In this document: piece by piece, positions 10,720-21,639 of the stretch
How the letters are laid out: every line of letters starts with the position of its first letter
How positions within the stretch are numbered: position 1 is the stretch's first letter
Source of the DNA: Typha latifolia
Lineage: Eukaryota > Streptophyta > Magnoliopsida > Poales > Typhaceae
Reading direction: 5' to 3'
NCBI GenBank assembly: GCA_019914945.1
Contig: CM034111.1
Span: 4,030,001-4,094,000, forward strand
DNA: 64,000 nt
Notes under the pieces: generated by a model
What the model saw: only the letters and a program-made list of their open reading frames with translations
Databases searched by the model: none
Told to the model about the DNA's origin: nothing
Program-made: the position numbers and the translations under genes

Positions 10720-12760
10720 TCTGTCAAAAAGATCAAGAAATGAAGTTAGAAGGTTTCAAAGTCAGTGGGAAAGAATTTGTTTGCAAATTAAAAAAGTATT
10801 TATATAGCTTAAAACAGTCTCTAAGGTAATGTTATATAGTTTTTAATCAGCTTATACGGAAGTAAAAGTATAAAAGAAGTCACTATAACCACTGTGTCTA
10901 TTTTAGAAAACTTCAAGATAGATCCGTTATCTATTTGCTTTTATATAAAAATGAATTTTAAAATCAAGTTAGAGATTGACAAAATGAACCTCTAATTGCA
11001 TAAAGAACTTGAAATAAAGGATCTAGGAGAAGTTAAGAAGATGTTTGACATCGAAATCAAAAGAGATAGAAGAAAGGGGATAGTATGCTTGACACAAGAA
11101 TAATATTTGAAAAAACTATTATAGCGGTTTGCTATTGATAGTAAAACAAAATTTGTGAGTACACCAGTGTCACCTCACTTCAGATTTAGTACAGCTATGC
11201 CACCGAGTATAGATGCCGAGAGGGATTTAATGTCCAAAGTACTCATATACAAGTGCAATTGAAAGCCTGATATACGTGATAGTGTGAACAAGGCCAAAAA
11301 TTTCACATGTCATTAGTATTGTTAGCGCATACAAGCATGCTCCGGGGAAAAAGCATTGGTAAGCGATGAGGTAGATTTTGAGATACATTCATAGTGTTTC
11401 CGGAGTTGGACTAAAACTTGTGAAGGATGATAGATTTGGTCTATGTCTTACTGAATATGTATATTCGAATTATGTAGCTATTTTGGACAAGCGCAAATTA
11501 CTATAGAATATGTATTCACATTTGCTAGAACATCGGTGTGTTAGAGGTCTACTTTATAGTTAGTAGTTGTCTTATCTACCACAGATGCCGAGTATATGAC
11601 AGTGACAGAGGCTATAAAGGAGGATATTTGGTTGATTAGCTTGATGGATGACTTGAGTGTATACTAAAAGCAAGTAGAGGTACATTGGGATAGCTAAAGT
11701 AAAATTTGTTTATGTAAAAACTAAGTTCATCATACTAAAACAAAGCACATCGATGTCCGATTTTATTTTGTGAGAGAGATCTTAGAAGAAGGAGATATTT
11801 CCCATTGTAAGATTGAGACTGCAAATAATGGGATTGTAGATAATCCTGCAGATATGTTGACGAAAGTAGTGACAAAGGTCATGTTTCAATATTATTTAGA
11901 TTTGATCAATATCACTCATATTTGACTAACTTTGGATTTTGCGTTGTAGGACGCTAATTTGTAAGCAGTATATTTTGGGAGGTTCAATTACTTTGCAACC
12001 GTGGAGAGTAATTTGTGTAAGTCCTAAGATTTTTGCCGAGGTAGAGAATTATTGTAATTTGGCTCAAATCAAGTGTTCCATCTTGATGTGCCGAAGGCAT
12101 TAGAATAGGTGCTGGGGGTGTTTGAATGCAAAATCATAAAAGGATTTGCACTCTGCAGTGTTCGGTCGCTCTTTTTTTGTTTTAGATTTGAATTTCGGGG
12201 TGATTCGAACGGGCTTATGGTCGTTTGAATGCCTCGCGAGATTTTCTAAGCTTAAGTAAAAGCCTTATAAATACTCAAGTTGGAATTCTGGGCTTTTATA
12301 GTTAAGAGAAATATCAAGAAAGCTAACATCTATTGTGAGAGAGATTAGAGTTGAGAAACTCTTAGTAATTAGAGATTTATATAGTGAATTTAAAATTGCT
12401 CCGCATGTGGATGTAAGCACACCGTGCAAACCACGTAAACCTTATCTTTCTCTCTCCATCTATTGTCTCCATTGTTTATTTTCTTTGGGATTCTGTTCCT
12501 CTTTTTTTTATAGAAAAAATAATGTTAAAAAAATTATAAACGATACAGAATACGGAATGAGCAGGCTTTCATGTGAGCAGACGAGTGGGCTTCTGAATTG
12601 GGCTTTCGGGTCATGCCGATGGACGGTCCAAGCCAAGCTTAGCCCGGTCCAAACCAAGCTTAGCCTGGTCCAAACCGAGCCGGGTTAGGCTTGGCATAGG
12701 CTAGCTGGGTCGTTTGTTCAGGTCTATATTTGGGGGAGAATATTTTGCTTCGGCTTGGTC
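10720..12760 (+). mobile_element. Decayed Ty1/Copia element between BAHD-3 and BAHD-4
   Basis: Three-frame reading with stops and shifts shows the end of a Copia polyprotein. The reverse-transcriptase 'LYSLKQS' block is near 10794-10817 and 'LEIKDLGEVKKMF' near 11010-11050. The RNase H region follows, with 'LRYIHSVSGVGLKL' (11370-11415), 'TTDAEYMTVTEA' (11578-11612) and 'TKHIDVRFYFVREILEEGDIS' type sequence (11745-11805), and then 'NPADMLTKVV' (11842-11870). Downstream to about 12480 is LTR-like sequence with a TATAAATAC at about 12265. At 12635-12700 a 'ggtccaa-ccaagcttagcc' motif is repeated about 2.5 times. The insertion splits the BAHD-3 3' flank from the BAHD-4 upstream block, which resumes near 12780. 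Exact ends and target duplication were not found. Confidence 0.8.
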
Positions 12761-12779
12761 TATCATTTTACATTTAGCA

Positions 12780-13690
12780 CAACAATGTGTTAATTTGGAA
12801 AGCTAGACTTCAATATATCTATATAAAAATGTTTCATCCCGTAACACTGTAGACAGAAAATAAAGAAAAATCTGGCCGGTGAATCTTTCTGTCGTTCATC
12901 TTTCTAAAATACCCTTCCTTTAACGCGTCCTCCATTAAAAAAAAAAAACCAAAATACTAGGAGAGGCACCCCCAAATAATAGTAGACATATTTAAAAGTA
13001 CTTTTGACTCATAAGCAAACAATAAAAATACTCAAAGGGTCCATCAACCATGAACAAATTAACCCACGGTACAACAAAGAAGCCAGCAAAATAGTAAACT
13101 GGTAAATGGTTCTCGAGTACTCTAGCTTAGAGAAACTTTCGAGACCCCATTACTCACGTTATAACATGAGTAATGGCTAATGATCGGTACGCGATTGGAC
13201 TCCATCAAAATAAAGCAGTTGACTCGAAGACCTGGTTGTAAAGATTGCCGGAAATACTTCTCTAATTTATCGTCCTGGATCACGGAAGGAGTAGGTGAAC
13301 TACCCACTAAAGTGGAACCACTAAGGATGGTGGAATGGTGGGGGCTAAGTGCTAAGTCTACTTTATTTTAAGGACTTTATGCATATTTATTCATATAGCT
13401 AATTATCTTTTAGGTGATTTGACAACAAGTGGTTAAAGCTAATTATCTTCACAAATGAAATATTAAGATTTGTTTTTTGAGTTGCATAGGAAAATGTGAA
13501 CGCTGGACTTTCTTGTGATAAAAAGCCCCTTATGGAGTACGTTCAATGAAATCTTTAGTCTTAACCATAGTCTTTCGCTCAGTATTTCGATGCAGTTAGA
13601 ACAGCAATTTCGGTTCCTTAGATATTAACCATTCTGAATTAATGAAAAAAATATATGTAATAGAGCTTACTTGGACCACACTTAGGATAG
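12780..13690. repeat. 3' flank copy and distal upstream block of BAHD-4
   Basis: From 12788 the sequence matches the far 3' flank seen after BAHD-1 (2880-2950) and then the upstream block common to the array. It lacks roughly 130 bp around 13595 that BAHD-2 and BAHD-3 have. No gene. Confidence 0.6.
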
Positions 13691-13898
13691 TGACGAGTGA
13701 CGACCATCCTCGAAGCCTCGGTTTATTAATTTATTGCATGTTTACCGCGCAACATCGTTGAACCCTTCCATTGCCCGACGACCAATGAAGCATTCCTTGT
13801 TCCTCTCTCTATATATAATCCTCTCAAAAGCCGGTATGAGCTCACACCTACACTAGCAAAGGAAACACAGCAAACGAAAGAGATCGATCACTGCGAGA
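13691..13898 (+). promoter_or_regulatory. BAHD-4 core promoter
   Basis: TATATATAA is at 13810-13818, with the ATG about 80 bp downstream. The sequence is nearly identical to the BAHD-2 and BAHD-3 promoters, so the three genes probably have similar expression unless distal elements differ. Confidence 0.6.
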
Positions 13899-15334
13899 AT
13901 GGTGGAAGTTGTGAAGTCCGAGTTCGTAGTCCCTAGTGAGGAGACACCAAGACACAGCATCTGGGCGTCTAATTTAGACTTGGCAGCAAGAAGAGGCTAC
14001 ACCCCTACTGTCTATTTCTACAGACCCAATGGAGACTCAAACTTCTTCTCTGTTGATATCTTGAAGTCGGCACTGGCTATGGCCCTGGTGCCCTTCTACC
14101 CCTTCGCCGGCCGCCTCGGCCTGGACCGCGATGGCAGGATCGAGATCAATTGCACCGGAGAAGGTGCCGTTTTCGTCGTCGCTCGCTCCGAGTACACCTT
14201 AGAGGACCTCGACGACTTTGCGCCGTCGAACGAGATGAGGGATCTCTTTGTTCCCCCGGCGCCGTCTGCCGACCCTCCCTGCCCCTTGCTCATGCTTCAG
14301 GTAATTAATTAACTTTTTCTTTAGCTGACCTTCTAATATTGAGCAATTTTGCATTTCAGACCATATATGTTTGCCGAATTAACTAAAACGACACTTGGAT
14401 ATCCGTCGCCTGACAGCTTAAACCTAATATATGTCTACAGGTGACGTTCTTGAAATGCGGCGGCGTAGTCCTTGGCACGGCGATGCACCACACGGTCATC
14501 GACGCCCGGAGTGCAAGCCACTTCATCGAGACGTGGGCCACCGTCACCCGAGACGGCTCCGCCGACGCCGTCACTCCTCCGTTCTTCGACCACAGCCTCC
14601 TCCGCGCCCGCTCCCCTCCAGCCGTCCTCTACGACCACCCGGAGTACAAGCCCGTCCCGATCCCCATCCAATCCCGACTATGCTCCGCCTATTCCAGTGC
14701 AATCCTGCCCCTTTCCAAGACACATGTCGACCTCCTCAAGCTCCGTTGCTGCGCCAGCGGCGACGCCCGAGTGTCGCCGTTCCGTGCCATCGTCGCGCTC
14801 TTGTGGCGGTGCGTCGTCCGAGCAAGGAAACTTGAGCCTGATACCCCGTCGCGGCTCTACACGATGATCGACATGCGCAGCCGGATGAGCCCACCGCTAC
14901 CGACGAACTACTTCGGTAACGCGGTAATCCGCACGTCCGTGGTGGCCACGGCGGACGACGTGGCGGCAAAGCCACTGGGATACGCCGCGAAGAATTTACG
15001 GAGCGCGACGAACCAAGGAGATGAATTCGCGAGGTCGCTGATAGATTATTTGGAATCGGTGGACATGATGAAGCTCCCGAGGAGCGGGGTGTCGAACGCC
15101 GACTTGCGAGTTATAAGCTGGCTCGGGATGAGTATGTACGACGCCGATTTCGGATGGGGAGAGCCGGCGTTCATGGGGCCGGCGTTGATGTACTACCCCG
15201 GATTTGTAAATCTCTTGAACAGCCCGAAGAAGGACGGCGGCGTCTCTATCGTCATATCGTTGGAGCCGGAGAGCATGCCGAGCTTTAAGAGGTTGTTCAT
15301 GGAGGAGCTTGGAGGTTTGGATGTACAAAATTAA
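13899..15334 (+). CDS. BAHD-4, hydroxycinnamoyl-CoA transferase-like BAHD acyltransferase
   Basis: Exons 13899-14300 and 14441-15334 encode 431 aa with a 140-bp intron. HTVID with following Ala, 'YPFAGRL' and DFGWG are all intact. Private changes in exon 2 include Pro247 in 'VSPFRAIV' (CCG at 14777-14779) where the siblings have Thr, Cys for Gly in 'SRLCSAYSS', and Asn for Lys in 'AAKNLRS'. A proline in this segment might disturb local structure. The gene is otherwise complete and in frame. The family assignment is firm; the substrate is not. Confidence 0.9.
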
Positions 15335-16960
15335 ATAAAATAGTCAAGTAGCTTTGATAGTATATATGCAACAAGGGCCTTCGGATTAAGTCATTATTTC
15401 TTTTTTCTTTTTGGGGTTTTCACATGTACTGATTAGTACTGCTCCAGCCAATTCTTTGTAAGAAAGATACATGAAAAGGCATGCTCCGTTAGGTATATAA
15501 CTTGAATTAATAGCAATGGCAAATTTTCTCGGAAGTCTTCGTCGTTTACTGTACGAGTTAAAATCATCATATTCATGTCTACACATGAATTTGGGAAAAG
15601 TTGAAGGTGTCGTCGTAATGTGTTAATTTTGAAACCTAGCCTTCAATATTATCTGTATAATTATTCAAATCGATCAAAGTCTTTCTAGCTATGTCCTCAA
15701 AGACTACAACGCCTTTTGCCATCCCATCCGCATGGTTCCTCCTATCTTCCCCTATCGTGGGACATGATGTCCATGGGACACCCCCTAGAAAACCTCTGTC
15801 CTTTTGCGATGTGGCATGTCCAGTTTTTTCTTTTTCCTTTGATTTTGGTCCCGTTGACGTAGTCATTTCAGTTTCCTTGACACTGATTCTTTCTAATCGA
15901 AAGATCCTGGAATTAAATTCTTGCAAGTCAAGGGACGCGGAATGGCTCTGAGACGCTGGTAATCTTCTTCTGATATGTAACGATCACTATTGTGCATATC
16001 ATACCTTTCTCTGTTTCACAGCACGCCATTCGCGTTGTCGGTAGAATCCATAATGGTTTAACGTACACCAGGAAAAAGAAAACAACAACAACCACCCGAA
16101 ATGGTCTAGGTTCGAGCAACTATGCCGCGGTGAAGTCTCCTTTTTCTCCTTTCTCCCAATTTAGCTCTCGCACTTGCTCGAGTATTTACTAAAGTAGTGT
16201 AAGCCAACCTTTCTCTATTTTCCACTTTAAGAGTGGGCCTCAGGCTCACCTCTCCTTTTATTTTAGTACCAATAAGTTGAATTTTAGGGGTGTTTCCGCG
16301 TTAGCTATTTCATGACCAAAATTAATCTTTAGTTCATTTTAGACTAATTTTCTATGTCGCTGAGGGTTCCATTTTGGCTCTTGTTATCGCTCCGTTTTGA
16401 TTGTTTGTACGACTGTAGATCTCCTTATTAGTTTGGTGGTTGGAACTTTATTTTGCTATTAGTAGTGTTAGGACTAGGAACTCTTGTATTTGCTGACATC
16501 AGTGGATAAAACAGAGTGCAACTTGATGGATTTATAATTAAACTAAGGCCTATGGGCTTTTCCTATATATATATACACTATTTTACTAAACTTGAAATAA
16601 CAGTTTGCTATACTAAATACTTTACCTCACATGGGTTGTCACATTCATCACTTTCTTTCTTAATTATGAAGATATGAGTTAGTAATTTTCCATTAGATTT
16701 TACATAATATGATTTTGGGTCCAGAACCCTTATGCCAGTATTAGCAATTTAAGCATGCGGATGAATGAACATCATAATTAAATTAACAAAAGTTATGTCA
16801 AGCAACATGTTAATCGAATAGGTTTCATTATTATAAATAAATTAGCATGTCATAAATGCTCATGTTGTCACTCATCTCACTTGCCTAGATTCACTAAAAT
16901 TCCTAAGGCCCTACCTAATCTAAGAATGAGAAAACAAAACCAGAAAAGGCTTGGGCTAAC
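15335..16960. other. BAHD-4 3' flank and unassigned spacer
   Basis: About 15335-15665 is 3' flank shared with the other array members. From 15690 to 16190 there are open frames of 60-95 codons on both strands without any recognisable domain and with no conserved start context, so I do not call a gene. A (TA)-rich tract lies near 16565. The remainder is AT-rich. Confidence 0.45.
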
Positions 16961-17215
16961 AAGTAGGGCCAAACCCAGCTCGAGATAGAGCTGTCAGGTT
17001 GGTCTAGGCCCAGCCCGCAGCTATGGTGGGCTCGAACTAGGCAAGTCCAGCTCGCAGCTAAGGCACACTCAGGCTAGGCCAAGCCTAACCCACAGCCACG
17101 GTGCGCTTAGGCTAGGCCAAGTCCAACTCATAAACACGGCACACTCAGGCTGGAATAAGCCCAGTTCGTAAATTAGACGAGCTCAGGTTCCACCCAGCCC
17201 GAGTTGCAATCCCTA
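16960..17215. repeat. Degenerate ~38-bp tandem repeat
   Basis: A 'ggctaggccaag' core recurs at about 17072 and 17110 with a degenerate copy at about 17148, and earlier diverged copies from about 17010. The period is about 38 bp. It is composed of 'cagcccg/cagctc' type sequence, which resembles the low-complexity 'ctcgagc' repeats at 24.8-25.4 kb. It is followed to 17760 by C- and CT-rich low-complexity sequence. Confidence 0.55.
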
Positions 17216-18169
17216 GTCTAATCGGCTAGGGCGCTGCACTATAGGGGAGTGACCTCCTCCCCTCCCCCTCCTCCAAATATTGACACCACTGCACGAGGGG
17301 AGAGAACCCTGATTGACAGCCCACTATCGCCAGATCATCGAAGGCAGAGGGAGGATGATGGCGCTGCGCCCGAACCGGCACGCCATCATCGACTAGGAAA
17401 AGAAAGAGTGAGGGAGATGGACTCACTGAGGACGACGACTTCATCAGCCCAACCACGACAACGATCAGATGGAGGGAGAAATAGCTAAAAGAGGAGGTGA
17501 GGGGAGTTGATCGAGGGGATGGGAAGAAATAGGGGGAGAGAGAAGGGAGGGTAGTGGCCCACTACTTGAGGTCCGCCCTCTGCGCACGCTGATGGTGGTG
17601 TGCACAGCGGGAGCCTAGGCCTACCCCTCTCCCTCTCCCATGGCCTGACAAAGGCACTCCTTTATTAGGCCAATATGGAGGGGGAAGAAGGGAGGGGTGA
17701 GGGTGGGCACATGCCCCACCCCTCCCTATTTTTTTTTCTTTTAGGGTGTTACATCTCAACCATCCTTAAAAGATTTTGACTTGAAATTTAATTACTCATC
17801 AATTGATTCGAGAAGGAAAGTTGTTAATATCTTCATATGATACTTCTCTTGCAGCTTCATAGATCTCTCTAATGCTTTTTATCTTCCTCGGTAGAGACTC
17901 CGATGATGAAAACGTTAAAGATGACGTGGAAGAAGAAGACGGGGAAGCAGGCGGAGTTCTTTCTTCTTCTCCAAGATCACCACCTTGACTTTCTTCTTAA
18001 CCTGCAAGAATAGAATATTTTCTTTTCTCTTTTTCATCCCACCCTTAAAATTTTTCTTCATTAAATTTTACATCTCTACTCACAATAACCTTCTTGGTAA
18101 TGAGATTAAAGAGTGTATAGGCTTTGGACATTTCACTGTAGCCTATAAGAATATATTTTTTCAAATTTA
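17216..18169. other. Low-complexity spacer
   Basis: C-rich and A/G-rich simple sequence. Short open frames on both strands are dominated by Pro/Ser or Arg and look like composition artefacts. From about 17770 the sequence resembles the degraded edge of the Copia element that follows. No gene supported. Confidence 0.4.
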
Positions 18170-19832
18170 TCATCCAATTTCTTCCTTTTTTTCATCTAGC
18201 ACATGCACATAGGCAATGCTTCCAAAAAACCCTAAGTGAGCAACACAAGGTTTGTGTTCACTCCAAGCTTCTTGAGATGTCATGTCATGCACACTTTTAG
18301 AAATTGCATGATTCAAGAGATACAATACACATATAACGGCTTTGGCCCAAAATGTATTAGGCATTCCTTTTGCCTTTAACATGCTTCTAACAAGCTCCAT
18401 AATAATCTAATTCTTCCTTTCCGCCACCCAATTTTGTTGTGGTGTCTAGCGAATAGTAACTTAATGTTTTATGCCATGCTCTTTGAAAAAAGAGACAAAA
18501 TCTCGTGAATTATATTCACCTCCTTGGTCGGAACAGAGAGTATTTAAGATATGTTCACTTTGCATTTCGACCAAGGCCTTAAATTCTTTAAACTTATTCA
18601 ACACATATCTCTTTTCTTTATGAAAATAAATTCATGTCTTTCTACTATAATCATCAATGAAGGTAAGGAAATAACGACTACCTCCAATGGATGTTGTGTG
18701 CATAGGGCCACATAGATCAGTACGAACAAGCTCAAAAGGTTTGGATGCTCTCCAAGCTTTTTCACTTGGAAAAAAGTCTCAGTGATGCTTTCCAAGTGCA
18801 CACCCTTCATATACTTGATCATATTGATGAATATTTTGCATGTCATATACCATATGTTTCTTGCACATGTGAGAAAGAGAGCTAAAACTCAAATGATCAT
18901 ACCGAAAATGCCAAAGTCATGACTCATTCTTTATGATGGTGTTGAAGCATGGAAAAACTTCACTTTGTATCTTCAAGAAAAACATTTTGTTTGGTATCAT
19001 CTTCATTTTGGCTATAAGAATATTGTTCTTGTCATTGATCTTACATGTATCTTCCCTGAAGAGAACATTGTGACCCTTGGAAAGAAGTTGTTTAACACTC
19101 AAAAGATTTTTGCTTAAGATATGAAACATAGAAGACATTAGTAATGTGCTTGACACATTTTTTTATTTTGACAAGAATGTCACCAGTTCCTTTAACCGAT
19201 AGCTTGTTGTTATCGCTGATGTGAACCTCACATTGAATAGATTCATCCAAAGTGACAAAAGCACCTTTGTTCCCTGTCATGTGATTACTACAACCACCAT
19301 CAATATACCAAATATCACTAATAACATCTTCTTACACATCACAAACAAGAAAGAGATAACAATCATCCTTTTTCGATCATTTTCTTGAGCATACTTTGCA
19401 TCTCTATTTTCCTCCTTAACAATTCTTTTTCTACACATTCTTGTTATGTGGTCATATTTGCCACAATGATGACATTGGACGCCTGCATACCATCCTCGTC
19501 CTCTACCTCTACCTCTAGTTGAAGTAGATGAGAATGTATTATCATTTTTATTTTCTTAGCCTCTTCCTCCCTTATTTCTACCTCTCCCACGGCCAAAATG
19601 TCATCCTCCTCTCCCTCTAGAACCTCATCTCAATGAAACTTGAGATTGAAAGACTTGCTCTAAGGAAGGAGAATCAAATTGATTCATGCAATGTTACATG
19701 GGATTGGAGTGATCCCAATAAACTTTCAATGGAGAGAGTAGATAAATCTTAACATTCTTCAATAGCAATAATAATATGAATTTTTTCAACTACTCTTTGG
19801 CCTGAAATTTTCTCACCGTTAGTCCTCAATTT
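18170..19832 (-). mobile_element. Ty1/Copia gag-pol remnant (C-terminal gag to integrase)
   Basis: Read on the minus strand from right to left, the first piece is a gag segment ('NKLRTNGEKISGQRVVEKI', about 19833-19760, then 'DLSTLSIESLLGSLQ'). Next is a CCHC zinc knuckle, C-X2-C-X4-H-X4-C in 'CHHCGKYDHITRMC' (about 19427-19475). The pre-integrase region follows ('MTGNKGAFVTLDESIQ', 19280 leftwards; 'NLLSVKQLLSKGHNVLF'). The integrase core C-terminus is at 18170-18400 ('LVRSMLKAKGMPNTFWAKAV'). Several frameshifts and stops break it, so it is inactive. The order gag-protease-integrase identifies Copia rather than Gypsy. Confidence 0.85.
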
Positions 19833-19842
19833 GTTGATGATA

Positions 19843-20685
19843 AGTATGGAACGTCCTCTTCAATATCTGGATCGATTGTAGGAAAGTAGTCCGCGCAACC
19901 AAGAGAAAATATTCATAAGATATTCTTCCATGTTCAGAAAATTATGAAACCCAGGTAGTTGATCCGTAACTTCCTGATCTACATTTTTGGTATTTACGCC
20001 CTTCACAAATTCAGACTGCAACTGAGACGAAAATATGTAAGAGTGGGGTGATGGTGGTGGTGACGGGTGGAGATAATGATAGGGTTATGGATGATAATAG
20101 AGATGATGGTGGATGGTTGATGTAGTTTAAGGGATAAGGATGAAGGGGGAGAAGTGGTCGAGATCCCAAAGAAGAAGGAGGACTCGATAGACGAGGGATA
20201 TTAGAAGATAGATGAGAATTTGCCAATGGTAGAGGTGGCTGGTTGGTGAAGAGAGATGAGGGATATTATGGTAGAGAGACTAGAGAGAGAACAAAGAAAG
20301 ATAGAAACAAATATTCATTCACCATAATTATTTTGGTTGCCATCCACACCTTTTAAAAGGCTAACCAATAAGCCAAAATAATAATTATTGACCCTAATAA
20401 TAGTGGACTCTCGCCGATCGCGTTCAAATAGGATCGACCGCGTTCAAACACACAAAATACGTTCTTTGTGGATGTGAATTGATGTAGGCGTTCGCACGCG
20501 GGAGTTCCATTACACCCGACTGCGTTCGAACATACATTTTGTATTCTTTGTCTTTGTGAACTGATGTCGGCATTCGAACGCGTTCCCTGTGTCCCCTTCC
20601 GCGTTCGAACGCTACCTACAAAAATTTTATTTTCTTGAAAATAAACAACTAATGCAATAAGAAAAGACTCCAACAAGATGTATAA
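19843..20685 (-). mobile_element. 843-bp insertion inside the Copia gag
   Basis: The insertion separates two halves of one Copia gag and is flanked by a 10-bp direct repeat, GTTGATGATA at 19833-19842 and 20686-20695. Inside it, 20440-20612 holds an ~80-bp tandem repeat whose units start with 'gcgttc(g/a)aac' (20440, 20522, 20601). The remainder has CT-rich sequence. It lacks obvious terminal inverted repeats and coding sequence. The direct repeat could be a target-site duplication. The class is undetermined (LTR-derived, Mutator-like or other). Confidence 0.5.
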
Positions 20686-20695
20686 GTTGATGATA

Positions 20696-21103
20696 GAGGT
20701 AGTCTTCAATTACTTCAGAGTTCTTCATGTGAAGAGTGTCAAATTCACTACGAAGAGTTTGAAGTTGCACTATCTTCACCTTCTCCTCTCCTTTGTAGGA
20801 CACATTGAGTATATCCCATACTTATTTCGTCAACGACACGGTGTAGATTCATTCAAAGATTGTCTCATCCACCGCTTGATAAATGAAGAACAATGTATTC
20901 TTGTCCATCTTGCGAGTCTTCTTTAATTCATTGAGTTGTTGTGGGGTGACTGTCATCACGTTCTCTGGTTCAATATAGCCATTATCTACGATATTCCATA
21001 GATCTTGGGATCCATAGAGAACCTTTATTTGGATACTCCATTGGTTGTAATTCTTCCTGGTGAAGCGAGGAAGTTGGGATTGAAACAAGCTATTGAAAGT
21101 CAT
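20696..21103 (-). mobile_element. N-terminal Copia gag
   Basis: The minus-strand frame from 21103 encodes 'FTRKNYNQWSIQIKVLYGSQDLWNIV' and continues, after a stop at about 20848, into 'VWDILNVSYKGEEKVKIVQLQTLRSEFDTLHMKNSEVIEDY' spread over 20820-20700. This is the UBN2/gag domain typical of Copia elements in plants. It begins just downstream of the LTR and primer-binding region, as expected for the 5' end of an element. Confidence 0.85.
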
Positions 21104-21137
21104 TGTATTTTAAGGAAAGTTAGCTCTCATATCACTT

Positions 21138-21500
21138 TGTTAGGAGAAGGTGGTAGAAAATTCAAGAGAAGAAGATTATTCTCTCAACACAAGATGAAGT
21201 AGATAAACATTTTAAACATTTTTACTTTACTTCATTTTCTTGAACAAGATAAGACCACATATATATAGTGGTTTATATGACTTTTAGATATACTACATGA
21301 CTCTTAGTTATCATATATGACTCCTAGTTATTATATATAACTCTTTGATTTCTATCATCTAGAGAATTTAAAAGATTACTATAATTTAAAGACATAGAAA
21401 ACACTAAGAGTCACCTCAAAACCAAAGTATTATTCTTGAATTCTACACTAACCAATTAATCTAATTGACTAGTCAAATGTGCTAGCTTAATATTCTAGCA
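21138..21500 (-). mobile_element. Copia LTR (363 bp)
   Basis: On the minus strand it starts TGCTAGAATATT at 21500 and ends CCTAACA at 21138. A purine-rich tract AAGAGGAGAA lies immediately before it (21510-21501). A degenerate primer-binding sequence follows (about 21135-21122; 'tgatatgagagc' resembling the initiator-Met primer site). A TATA-like 'ctatatatatg' lies inside at about 21265. It serves both as 3' LTR of the pol end on its right and as 5' LTR of the gag on its left. Confidence 0.75.
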
Positions 21501-21507
21501 TTCTCCT

Positions 21508-21600
21508 CTTAAGCTAGACCATTTCCATGCCGAGTTTCTTCTTCAATTTGGTGAAGGTATCCATCTTGAGAGCTTTGGTGAATATGTCTGAATTGATTTT
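21508..21600 (-). mobile_element. C-terminal end of a Copia polyprotein
   Basis: The minus strand encodes 'SDIFTKALKMDTFTKLKKKLGM' and then a stop. This is the conserved tail of Copia RNase H ('DIFTKPL'-type). It ends just before the purine tract and the LTR. Upstream sequence (to the right) is replaced at about 21601 by an inverted LTR-end fragment and then Gypsy sequence. Confidence 0.8.
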
Positions 21601-21639
21601 GAGTTTTCTACCACCTTCTCCTAATAATAGAAAGGGTCG

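Noticed and set aside
15636..16192. Overlapping ~90-codon frames on both strands at 15.7-16.2 kb
   Set aside because: No recognisable domain, no homologous counterpart in the other repeat units and no splice partner.
16960..17215. Direct repeats considered as a CRISPR array
   Set aside because: Repeats are degenerate, contiguous and in a plant nuclear context, so this is a minisatellite.
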